Assembly: GCF_030704535.1 (NCBI RefSeq)
Contig: NC_081807.1
Span: forward strand, 3,637,001-3,701,000
Direction of reading: 5' to 3'
DNA: 64,000 bases
Source of the DNA: Vitis vinifera
Taxonomy: Eukaryota > Streptophyta > Magnoliopsida > Vitales > Vitaceae
Shown: positions 12,036-22,361 of the stretch, piece by piece
Position numbering within the stretch: the first letter of the stretch is position 1
How the letters are laid out: the number at the start of each line of letters is the position of its first letter
Position numbers and translations under genes: made by a program
The notes under the pieces: model-generated
Told to the model about the DNA's origin: nothing
The model's database searches: none
What the model saw: the letters and a program-made list of their open reading frames with translations, nothing else

Positions 12036-14078
12036 ATGGAGAAATCTTATGAACCAGCAAATGGAAATGGATTTACTGATAATGGTCATAGGACCATGAG
12101 GTACTCTCCTTATCAGCCTTGTATTAAGGTATCATTATCTTGGCTGGATATAAGAGTTTTCTATGTTAGAGTTAGTAAATGTGAGATTGATGATTCCACT
12201 CCTGAGTACCTTACTCTGAATCATATTCCACTGAATCGAGATACCCTTCTTGAAGTAAACGGTGTAAGAAGTAGCATCTATTCAGATGGTGTATCGACTC
12301 TTCTGAGAAGGGATCGGTTAGATAAAAAATCTGAAGAAGCTACATTTGTGAGCACTGATAGTGTAAGGATGACAGGGAGTGTTAAGTTTGAGGTCTTTGA
12401 TAAGGATGTTCTAGTGCTATATGGAGTCTTAGAAATGTCTAATAGTAATGGGTGCACTGGAAAATCAAAAAACATCGGCCAGAGATGGAGCATGACTTGT
12501 GAATTAGACATCGTCCCAGGCACCAGCTTCTTGAAGGGGAAACAATATATGGGTGGTCCAGAGTCAGCTTCACCAGCAATTGAGGTTTACATTGCGGGTT
12601 GCTTCTCAGCTACTCCAATTATATTAACTAAAACTTTGCAACTTACCCTTAGGAAGAAGCAAATCCGGAAGGGCATGTTGGATTCTATACCAGAGTATGA
12701 TGCTACTGAATGCCAGAAAGATGAAACAGCTGGGCTTTCTTTACAGGTATTTGCTAATGGGATTTTATCCAATTTTGTGGTGCTACTGTCTTGCTACCAT
12801 AATCTTGAATTTAAAATAGTTTATATGCTTCGATTCCAGTTTATGATGTTGTTCATCTTCTACTTTTGTGATGCATTGAGCTCTCCCATGTTTAATCCCC
12901 TTGTGTAATTGCTGCCTGAATGATTTACTCTCTTGTACCATGTTCTCAATGCAGAAATTATTGATGCTATTGTCTGGTGAATGCAATCTTATCCTAGACG
13001 GGTCAGGAGAGTATGGGGGGCTGGCACATGTTTTTACGCTCTGGGATAATATAGTATTCTCTTCTTCATTTTGTGGGACATGTTTTCCATGATCTGTTTG
13101 ATCCTGACATGGCTGTCCAGATATGTCGTTAGCTTTGATCCCGCTTCTCCCAACGTTTGTGTTTTTGAATTTCTCAATAAATTGGTTAACAATTTTGCAG
13201 TTACACATACCTAAGCCTGATCTTTCTTTATTGGGCAGTGTCATCTTGTTGCTTCCAGAATATCTTGTATGCAGGTCCCTAATGGGCTGCAAAAAATGAA
13301 AAACAGCTATATCCTTTCTCCATAAAACACACAAACTCACTGATTTGTTCATGAATGTAAAGATGTTAAAGCTGTTTTGTTTGTGCTATACTTGAGATCA
13401 TACTGCACTCAGTTCACTAGTAGGAAGCATATACCGAATGAAAATGGACATATCATATCCCACATGGTGCTCTTCCTTTCAAGCATCTGTTCATTTGCAG
13501 CATAGACTGAGAGCTGCAGCAATGTGTAATGCAAGTCCTGCGTGATTTTGGTTTGGTGTAAACCAGCTTACCTCCCAAAGTATATATATATATATATATC
13601 TCTGGTTATAAGCTCATTTAGATTATTTTCCTCCTAACACCGAACTCGTCTTAGGGGGACAGAGTGACACTACTAGTTCCGTTCATAATTCTATTTTAAT
13701 TGTACGACTCCTTTGTTAATTATTGGTTTTTCTCACAGGAAAACCGCCTAAGGATCCTAATTCAGTATAATTCACATTCATCATTTGCTACATCACATTC
13801 TCTTCAGTTGGCACCTAATCTCCTGTATTCCATTTCTGTAGATGTTGCAGATATCGGAACACCCAAACTACAAACCAGAAAATGAAGACTACAACAGCTT
13901 GTACTCAGGGACAGAGTATTTGGAAGGTGAAGATGGGGAGCTCTCATGGTTCACTGCTGGAGTAAGGGTGGGTGTTGGGATTGGCCTCAGCATTTGTCTC
14001 GGAATCGGCATAGGAGTGGGGCTGCTGGTCAGGACCTACCAAGGCACCACCAACAACTTCAGAAGGCGGCTACTGTAA
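12036..14078 (+). CDS. Membrane-anchored protein of the At1g01500 family
   Basis: Two coding exons: 12036-12746 (237 codons, ending GLSLQ in phase 0) and 13851-14078, total about 312 residues. An acceptor nine bases earlier would add MLQ. Residues 30-220 hold the family core, with RRDRLDKKSEEATFVSTDSV, MTGSVKFEVFDKD and IEVYIAGCFSATPIILTKTL, which I recognise from Arabidopsis At1g01500. The C-terminus has an acidic GEDGELSWF stretch, then a Gly-rich hydrophobic helix (GVGIGLSICLGIGIGVGLLV) and a basic tail FRRRLL. That fits a tail-anchored or single-pass protein facing the cytosol. The molecular function is unknown. The database label 'erythronate-4-phosphate dehydrogenase family' for the Arabidopsis protein has no support in these motifs. 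The 1.1-kb intron carries a (TA)n run near 13580. Confidence 0.85.
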
Positions 14079-15205
14079 CCATCTATTCTACTCTCATAAG
14101 TCATAACCCAAAGAGGACAGCTAACTTGGTAGTGTTTCTGAGGGGCTCATATCTTGCAAATAAGTGCAGGAAATGCATGAATCGGGTACGTTCTACTGCA
14201 GAGACCATTGAGCCTTTGAATAAGAGGGTCATCGTTACGATGCAAAGGTACTATCATAATTGCAGGAATTTTTCCAGCATTCCTGCACTAGACCATGTAG
14301 GACATAAGCTTGTTAGTAAATTGTGATCCTCAGTCTGTGTCACCTTTTATTTCTGTGATTTTTTTTTTCTTTCCCTGATTTGTAAGTTTAGCAAGGGTGT
14401 TGATAGCAGTGAAACTATGATCATGGAATTGGAAAGAGATCTAGATAACCTTCTTTGGGTTGTTCTCTTTGCTTATGGTCTCAATTTTCTATTCCATTGG
14501 AATGTATGGTTTTAAAATTTTATGCAAAATGTGGAAATAAATAAGAAACTTAAGAAGAGGAGAACCATTGCAAGGAGTCATATAAAATCAATATATAAAA
14601 ACCAGAACGCTGTCAAAATCTAACTACGAACCACTGAGGTCCTATTTTGGATAATTTTGTTCAAAGAGTTTATGATTAACTTAATAAGAAAGAAAATTGT
14701 TACTTCTTATAAAAATTCATTTGAACTCATGAAATAAATTCTTTTATTTAATAAAACTTTTACAATACCAAAAACCCCTTTCAACTAAAGCCAAAAAAAG
14801 AAAATTACGCCAAACAAGGCACGAGAAGGCTTGAAATAAGCAGAAGTTCGGAAAATTGGAAAATTTATGAAACAGCGGCTTTAAGACAAGTTGTTCATAC
14901 CAGACTCTCCTAGAGTTTCAAGAGGTTCCAAACCAACTTGGGAGACAGGTTTCCAGAGAGGGGGAGATGTCCCTGAAAGCATACGTCTTGTTAGCTTTAG
15001 AAAATACAAATTAAAAGTCCAGCGCAGTGATCAAATAGGGAGTGCTTAAACCAGTTCGTTTTCTATTGCAAAGTAGGGAATATTCAGATCTATGTACACA
15101 TGCACAGTTAAGTAACACTCATAACGCTAATTTTGTATGCACAATATTTGCAAAGGCTGTGACTAATGGACGAAGCATCGCCCATGCACAAACAACTGCC
15201 ATATT
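14079..15205. other. 3' UTRs of two convergent genes
   Basis: The At1g01500-type gene (plus) and the BTB gene (minus) converge here. The sequence to about 14520 looks like the 3' UTR of the first, and roughly 14850-15205 the 3' UTR of the second. A short AT-rich spacer lies between. No further gene is seen. Confidence 0.45.
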
Positions 15206-18200
15206 CTAACAAAGGCTGTCAGCTTGTGGGGGTCGAGCTGCACGACAGAACCAGGTGTTGAAGGCAGTAACCAAGTGAGGGCAGTCATCAACGTTTCGGG
15301 TTGCAAAGCTGAGGCATTGTTGCAACAACTCCTGTGCATCTGACAATGGAAAGGTGGAGATGATTCTCAGAAATATCTCTTCCAGCTCTGTGTACAGGGA
15401 TTTATGAGTGTGAAGCACTGAGACGTTGTCTTTGCATACAATCAGCACTGGAAGCCACTCTTTAACTAGCTTCATCCTCACCTGGAAAAAATAAAGAAGT
15501 CTTATGTGAGCTATACGAAGTTACGATATTTAGCCCAGTTCCTGCATTAAAAGGCCTAGCCGTACAAGACGATTTTGATTATTAAAACTCACATTCTTCA
15601 CTGTCCAGCAATGATTCAAAGCTTAGCAGTCGTACATTACTGAGTTTATGATTTTAATAACTAGTGGGTGTTAGGGAGTAAAGGCTGCAACATATCAAGT
15701 GTAAGGAACAAAGACTCCTAGCACAGAAAACCCTTGGCCATGTTTTGTTTGGTTTCAGAGAAACGGCATGACGTGGATCTCATTTTACATAAATTCAAAT
15801 ACAGAATCATATCCAAAAGACCAGAAATGTTGACTATATGTTCCAATGTTCAAGAAAATCACTGTGGCCTCTAGTAAGATGGGATTTATATGCTGAAATG
15901 AAAAACTAAAATCTTGGCATGGAAGAACATGTTCTGTCAAGGCTAAATGTTCTGAGAATCAAATACAAGGTATTACCAGTTGTGAGCCATATGAACTTTC
16001 CGTTTCTCAGAAGCTGTTCATCAGCTTGCAGTTGGTAATATGGTTCAATTGTGATGGCAGATCACTCAAGTTATTTAACACATGTACCATCTAAACTAGC
16101 TGAGAACATTAACAATTAACAAAGCATTTAAAAGTACACAAATTTTGGAAGTTCAGAATAGTTGGGAACACTTGAAGCAAGCAAAGAAATTGATAACAGT
16201 TTCAAAGGGACAAGATCTCATAATTCAATGTTTTCACTAGTTTCAGCTAGTAGCACAAAAAAGTCAATCAAATCGAGTCTTAACACACGGATCATCCAAA
16301 ACATGGTCATTCAATAAGCTAGCTAATACAGAATGCAAGAGAATGATTACAAATTCCTAAAATGCAGGGAAAAGCTACATTATCCCATGATATGGAATAT
16401 GACCAGGGCGTTAAGGAAAAAGGGCAAGGGAATTAGATGAGGCACAGATACAGAACTGGACATCAGCAGGAACTAGGATTTGCAAGTAGATCAGGAAAAC
16501 TCTCAAACATGCATATGCAAACCCGACTATGACACCACGCCCACACTCGCATTTGAGGAAAAACTGACTGATAAAGTTACCTATATAAGAGTGCAAACAA
16601 CAGTGCCACCAAAATTGAATCAGTGAACTAGCAGTGAATTCCAAACGTGTCTATGACAGAGGACACCCAGACCCAGTATATCTTAACTTCAAGGAAAACC
16701 AACTGATAAAGTTACCTATATGGGTGCAAACAACTGTGCCCTCAAAGAGGAATCAGTGAACAAGTAGCAAATTGACTGTCCAATCCACATAAACATGCAA
16801 TAGAGGTCAATCCATAAACCTTGTATGTGACTAAGGCCATCAAGCATAGATAAAATTTCATGAAACAAGGCCAGATTCATGTAAAAAGAAAAGAATCAAG
16901 ATAAAGAGACATGAAAATAGCCCTTGAGGCCTGGCTCAAGTGGTAAAGGGTTGGGGTGGGTTTATGGGAAGTTCCAGTTCAAGTTCCATTGGGGACAACA
17001 AAAAAAAATTATCTATTTAAAAGGAAAAAAGATAAAAGATACATGAAAAACAAAAGAAATTTGTTTAATTTCATCTTTGGATAAATTGTGGCCAATATCC
17101 ATCAAGTTGCTAGTTTTGATGGTGAGAGCATCCCTTCCAAGCCATAACCAAACCACAAAACTTAGAAGAGAATATATTGATAGATACTAAACATAGTTAC
17201 CACTATATGCATGACAAGAAGGGATCATTACATAAGAAATAAAAAAAGTGAGCAGAAATTGGCTGATTTTGAAGAAGAAATAGATAAAATTATTTTAAGC
17301 AGAAAGGGATAGCAAGAAGTAAGTGGGAATTGGTAGAATTATTGGAACAAAGAGTGGGCTGGGCATGGATGGGTCAGTTAAAGTCTCTTGCAGCCCACCC
17401 AATAATCCCCTTGAAGTGTACCTGGCCAAAAACCGTATGAGCAAGCCCAATGCTGCTGTTAAAGGCAAAGAGAAGACAGCCCAAAGGGCTTTCCAGATTT
17501 CTTCTCCTTCCAGTGTAAGAGGTTGCACTGAGGCTTCCAACATTGACCCCCTTGTGCTGGTGTGGCTCCAGGGACCAAAGGGGAGGGTGTCCAGGGCCGA
17601 TGAAGTTCTTTTGGCTGAAGCAGCTTGCTTCAAAGGCACAGATCTGTCTTTTGGTTCTTTGTCAGGGGGGCAGGCTTTCTTTCTATCCCTTTCCAGCTCT
17701 CTTTGAGGCTAGGTCGTTTGGTTCTGAAAGGGGGTTGTTGAGTTAGTTACCAGAAGACTGTCCCGGTTGGGCACATCTGCTACAGTCAAAGGCGGGTCTT
17801 CTGCTGGGCTCATGGGAGCTGAAAGTGGACTATTGAGGATGGTTTTCCAAGATGGCACGTCATTGTAGTTTCTGGAAAATTTTCAAGGGTATCTGATCTG
17901 TGGAGAGGACAGGGGAGAGGATGTGTTAAAGGAGATCTTTAGCTATTGCCCAGCAGGGGAGAAGCACCTCTCCAATTGTCTCTTCCGTAAGCTAGCAACT
18001 TTCAATAGTTTTGTGGGGATGCCAACAATGTGTTTTGAAAAAGAGATTTATGTGGGAGCAAGTTGGGGATGGGGACCAATGGAGTCCTCGCTTTCATAAA
18101 CAATTCCATAATTAGGAATTGGAAGGACTAGAGACCTTTTTTCGGAGATTACAATCAAGCTCAATTAACAAGGGTGAGGAGGATAAATTGGTTTGGGAGG

Positions 18201-21200
18201 AAATCAAGTGAAGCAAGTTTTCCATCAAACCTTTCTACACTTTTTCAACCCCAGGAAAAAGTGAGTCTTTCCCCACAAGCATAGTTTAGAACCTATTAGC
18301 GCCAATAAAGGTGAATCTCTTTGCTTGAAAAGCTGCTTGGCGAATGATGTGAACTCTTGATAAAGTCAGAAGAAGGGGAAGGATCATTCTGAACAGATGT
18401 TACATGTGTAAAAGGAAAGAAGAGTTGGTTGGTTGAGCACATGCTCCTTCACTATTTCCAAGGTGAGAATCTTCTGGTAGCTAGTTTTTTTACTTTTTTC
18501 TTCGTTTGGAGTGGTTTGGGTGATGCACTCCTTTATGAGAGAGCATCTCCTGAGTTGGTGTGATTCTTTTATGGGGAAAAAGCAGAAGAAAGCTTAGAAA
18601 GCCACTCCTTTGTACCCATTCTGGATGTTATTGAAGAAAAGAAATAGTAAGTCATTCAAAATTGCAAAATATTTGGAATAAAACACTCAAATCTTTAGGG
18701 CCTGTTTGGTTGCTGTTTTGAAAACAGCTTTGAAAGTTTTTAAGAACAGTCTTTTGTGTTTTTAGAAATAAAAAAATTGTGTTTAGGAACTGAATTCTGG
18801 AAAACAGTTTTGTTTTGGAAAATAGTTTTTGTTCTCAAAAAAAAAAAAAAAAAACATGTTTTGTTAAGTTAATAAAAATGTTTTTTAGAATAAGGAAAAC
18901 AAAAAACATATTTGAAAGTTTTTTTTTTTAATTAATAAAGTGTTTTCTTCCATTAACTTGATATTATAAATATATAAATAATTTTCATATACACAATTCA
19001 TTTAAATTAAAAAACTTATTCCATTTTGAAATTTTTACACCAGTTATAATTTTCTTAAACGAAGGATGACTTTGTAACCATGTGTAAGTATATTAATTTC
19101 AATAATTTAAGGAAGAAGAAAGGGCTTGCAGGTGAGGGTGTGGTGGTTGGGTAGGGCCCACCTTTGTGGAAACACAAAAAGCAGCTAGGAAAACACAAAA
19201 ATGAGGAGAAAACACGAAAAACAATCTATTCTTTGAACAATGAAAAAACAATGAAAACATCTTTTTATTGTTCTCAAAAAAGTGGTTTTTGAGAACACGG
19301 AAAACACAAAAAACAAAAACACACCACTTTCCCCAAACAAGTTTTTTGTGTTTTTTGTTTTCAAGAACAGAAAACAGGAACCTAACAAGCCCTTAGTTAT
19401 ATGTATCTTTTCGGATTGGGTTAGAGGATACATAGATGATCATTCTATGACAATGATAGATTTGTAGATTGATTGAGTTTAGAGTAAGGTGCAAGAGGTG
19501 CTTCTGTTTTCTCTCTTCCTTCTTTCTAGCCTATTGAAGCAATTTGTATACATTATGTGTACTTTGTTGTGTCATCTTTCAAACAGTATTAAAATATTTT
19601 TGCTCGTTTTGCCCATAAAGAAAAATTATTTTGAGTAGCAAGCCATAGCAATACTTAAATTAATAAAAGACAACAGAACTTATAAGATTTGCTTTCTCTT
19701 GCTAATAACTTTTAGCATTCTTCAACAAAATCACTGAGTACAACTTTTAGAAAAAGTCTAAAAGATTTTTCAAATCAATTCAAGGCTTGAAGCAGTTAGC
19801 ATTTTCAGTATCCATCAGCCAGCACACGAAAATTGCTTATTTAAAGGAATAAACTCACCATCCAATAGGCCTCATTTAAGACCAACTATACAAATAGAAT
19901 GCTGGACTAAATGACAAGCCACTGATTTGTCCAATATTCCTGGAATGAGGAAACTTTCAGGAGTTTTTCCCTGAGAAGGTATGCAAATGAAATGGTTGAT
20001 GTGCATCTATTGATCCTAAAATTAAGTACAACTGATTCCTTAAATGGGACCCATCAGATTGTGGGTCCCTGTTTTTTTTATTAGGCAAACCATATGTGCT
20101 AACTGGAGCTAAGTGTAGAATTACAGTGCTTCTTGATCGTTTAGAAGTTCCTTTATTTGGCATCTTAAACAATATTCTCTTCTTGACGGGAAACAACACT
20201 TCGAAGTAGATTTTTTCAATGCCAGCTAGGAATTACATAGGTGATAACTACAACTTATGGGAGCAGCTCATGAGAGAAGGAATCAAACCCCAAACATGCT
20301 AAAGTAACACTGCGTAACATCGTTTCATCATGATTTAACAAGGATGTACAACAGAAATGAGGGATGTTGAAATTTGGATCTCAAACCAAACCAATAATAA
20401 CAAAGACTAAATAATAGAGATCTTAATAACCAATTATGACAAAGATGAAATGATAGATAAACTTATGGATTCCTGCCCTGCACCCTCTAGGTACTGGGGA
20501 ACACCTATTGGATGCCCATGATACCAAACTGCATACATCGGTTTGACATGATTACATAATGTAAGATCAAACCATTGGCGACTATACATCTTTGTAATTC
20601 CCAAAGTGGTCAAGCAACTCAACTTTCCTCACCCAGAATATAAAAATTTCTCACTAAGTAAATGGTATTCAGCAATATAAACACCAGCATGCTTTGCAGG
20701 AGGACATAGAAAAATAAATGGTCTAGCGCCCACATTACAGCAATCACTAGAAATTCACAATTTAAAGGAAAGGTCCCAAAGGACTATAAAGCATCTTCTC
20801 AAATTTATATATCGAGCAAAATATTCCTCTGTATCAAATACTAGTTAAATAAATTCACAACAAAAATTAGATGGTAGAACTGGTAGGGTTTATATGCATT
20901 GGGGGCACAGGGTTGAAAAGAACGGCTAGCGCCCACCCCAATAGTTATTCAAGAGATTGAAGGATATACAATATAGATCCCAAACCTAAGACACAAGCAA
21001 GATCGCATACAGACAAAAACAAAATGCACCTTCATTGATATGCAAGATATGGTAGGGAAGGATATGGAGCATCCAATCTACAATCTACAACAAGGCAAGT
21101 ATAAACCCACGAGCTACTGGGAACTGTATAGAACAAGTAATAAAATCATCAAATAAATAAGAGAAAATACCGGTCTAGCAGCCAAGATGGATCCAGAAGC

Positions 21201-22361
21201 AACTGCATTGGCAAGCTTGCAGGTGCATCTGAGCACAACAACTGGAAGCCCTGGAACAATATTCCTCCAGGCGTCATCCCGAAAAGCCCTCTGCAAATCA
21301 GCCGTGAATGTCGACTGCTCACTCCACTCGCGCACAGCCTTGTCCGCCACTTTCAACTCAATCATCCTCTCAATCAACCACAACAAATGCCTTCCATTCG
21401 TCATTGCCGTGTGCAGATTCAACCTCTGAATCGCCTCCGTCTCATTGTGATCTCCTCTAAAGTCCGGACTCGAATACTCTTCCAACGACCTCTTCACAGT
21501 CTTCAAACTCGCTTCGAATGCACGATCCAAAACTCTCCTAGCCGAATCTCCCGACGAGAACTCCCTCAGTAGCTTCGCCACAAAAGCCTTCACGAAAGCC
21601 ATGTTAGAATGGTTATGTATTGCCGCCACAATCAATCCGTACAGCATTTCCTCCAACGAATCCGTCTTCGCAGGCGAAACCCTATCCAGAAGCTCTCGAG
21701 ACTCTTCTTCTCTCAAAAGGGGTATCAAACTCAAAACTCTCTTCTCTTCCTCCTCCGTCCACGGCACAGCCTCCAGAAATCGAACGCAAGACCTCACACA
21801 ATCTTCAAATAATAGCTCCAGCGCCACCGGGAGAATCGACAGAGCCGTTGAAGCGCTCTCGATCACGCCGGAGAAATCGTTGGTGTAAAGAAGCTGTAGA
21901 ACCGTCAGATGCGTGTCGATCGTTCCAGTACTCGCCGGAACCCCGAAATTGAGCCGATAAATTTTGGGCGAATCGTCCCCGTCGCCGGAGTCTCCCTGCC
22001 ATCGGTCGGATAGTAAGGCGGAGAAGTACTTGGAGCGGCGTATTACGTCAGAGTGGAGGTAGATCTGGAGGTCGTCTTGAACGAAGGAATCGACGGTGGA
22101 AATGGACTCGGAGTCCGAATCGGAGGGGCAGGGTTCGAGAAAGAGTCGGAGGACGACGTCAGAGGAAGCAGAGTCATTGAAGCCGCCGGAAATGGTAGCA
22201 GAGGAGGAGGTGCGGCGGGGGCCCGACGGCTTATGGGAGGCCTCCGTTACGGTCCCTTCAAGGCAGCATGAATCGATGACGGCACCGGTGGAGGAGAGGC
22301 GACTGTTGCAGCCGATACGCTGCCTCTTCTTGATTCCCCCGCCGCCGCTGCCTGCCGTCAT
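15206..22361 (-). CDS. BTB/POZ domain protein
   Basis: Two exons on the minus strand: 22361-21171 (397 codons, ending LAARP in phase 0 before GTATTT) and 15481-15206 (91 codons plus stop, starting VRMKLVKEWLPVL after TTTTTCCAG). The product is 488 residues. The N-terminal 60 residues are low complexity (Gly, Ser, Arg, Lys). A divergent BTB/POZ fold follows at about 65-165, with DVVLRLFLEP, IYLHSDVIRRSKYFSALLSD and TVLQLLYTNDF. The rest is a helical C-terminal region with FLEAVPWTEEEEKRVLSL and HLLWLIERMIEL, typical of the plant clade with At1g63850, At3g05675 and At5g60050. Proteins with this fold can act as CUL3 ubiquitin-ligase adaptors. For this clade that is inference. The 5.7-kb intron hosts several transposon relics. 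Confidence 0.88.
16527..16775. repeat. Tandem duplication of about 130 bp inside the BTB intron
   Basis: CTATGACAC at 16527 and CTATGACAG at 16651 each begin a unit that goes on to CTGATAAAGTTACCTATAT, GTGCAAACAAC and AATCAGTGAAC. The spacing between copies is 124 to 136 bp, and the copies have diverged by indels. Confidence 0.6.
16920..17010 (+). mobile_element. tRNA-derived SINE
   Basis: An A-box-like TGGCTCAAGTGG (16932-16943) and a B-box-like AGTTCAAGTTCC (16976-16987) are spaced as in an RNA polymerase III promoter. A short tail with nine A residues follows. Plant SINEs of the Au type start this way. The unit is short and no clear target duplication is visible. It lies antisense within the BTB intron. 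Confidence 0.55.
17280..18694 (+). mobile_element. LINE relic, left part (ORF2 zinc-binding RT end)
   Basis: Across several broken frames the plus strand preserves the 3' end of a plant L1-type ORF2. Recognisable pieces are the WSPRFHKQFHN block, PHKHSLEPISANKG, RCYMCKRKEE (the cysteine motif before IDHLLLHC) and SWCDSFMGKKQKK followed by ATPLCTHSG, matching the zf-RVT ending SWHGSFVGKKRKKVWRAAPL. An open frame at 17323-17706 may be a leftover of ORF1. The joint with ORF2 sequence suggests internal deletion. The LINE lies antisense to the BTB gene and continues at 19396 after an inserted MITE. Confidence 0.6.
18698..19392. mobile_element. Tourist-type PIF/Harbinger MITE nested in the LINE, 695 bp
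   Basis: The left end is GGGCCTGTTTGGTTGCTGTT. The reverse complement of the right end is GGGCTTGTTAGGTTCCTGTT. Both are flanked by TTA (18695-18697 and 19393-19395). The terminal repeat and TTA target duplication are the hallmarks of PIF/Harbinger. The interior has no transposase and contains long A and T runs. Confidence 0.8.
19396..19630 (+). mobile_element. LINE relic, right part (3' UTR and A-rich tail)
   Basis: Sequence resumes after the MITE and runs to TTTTGCCCATAAAGAAAAA near 19625, the usual T-rich then short A-tail ending of plant LINEs. Together with 17280-18694 it makes one insertion. Confidence 0.45.
19631..21170. other. Remaining BTB intron
   Basis: No gene or mobile element recognised. 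The donor side of the minus-strand intron lies at 21170-21169 (GT on the minus strand). Confidence 0.4.

Noticed and set aside
12747..12908. Extension of the first At1g01500-type exon to 12908
   Set aside because: The frame runs past a good donor (CAG|GTATTTG at 12746/12747) and becomes hydrophobic and unlike the family. The second exon restores the family C-terminus.
12783..13352. 189-codon open frame on the minus strand inside the intron of the At1g01500-type gene
   Set aside because: Low-complexity composition with no recognisable domain, and its start and end overlap intron sequence of the opposite gene. Most likely chance.
17295..17746. Overlapping open frames on both strands at 17.3-17.7 kb as a separate gene
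   Set aside because: They sit directly upstream of LINE ORF2 remnants, so a LINE ORF1 leftover is more likely. No intact domain is seen.
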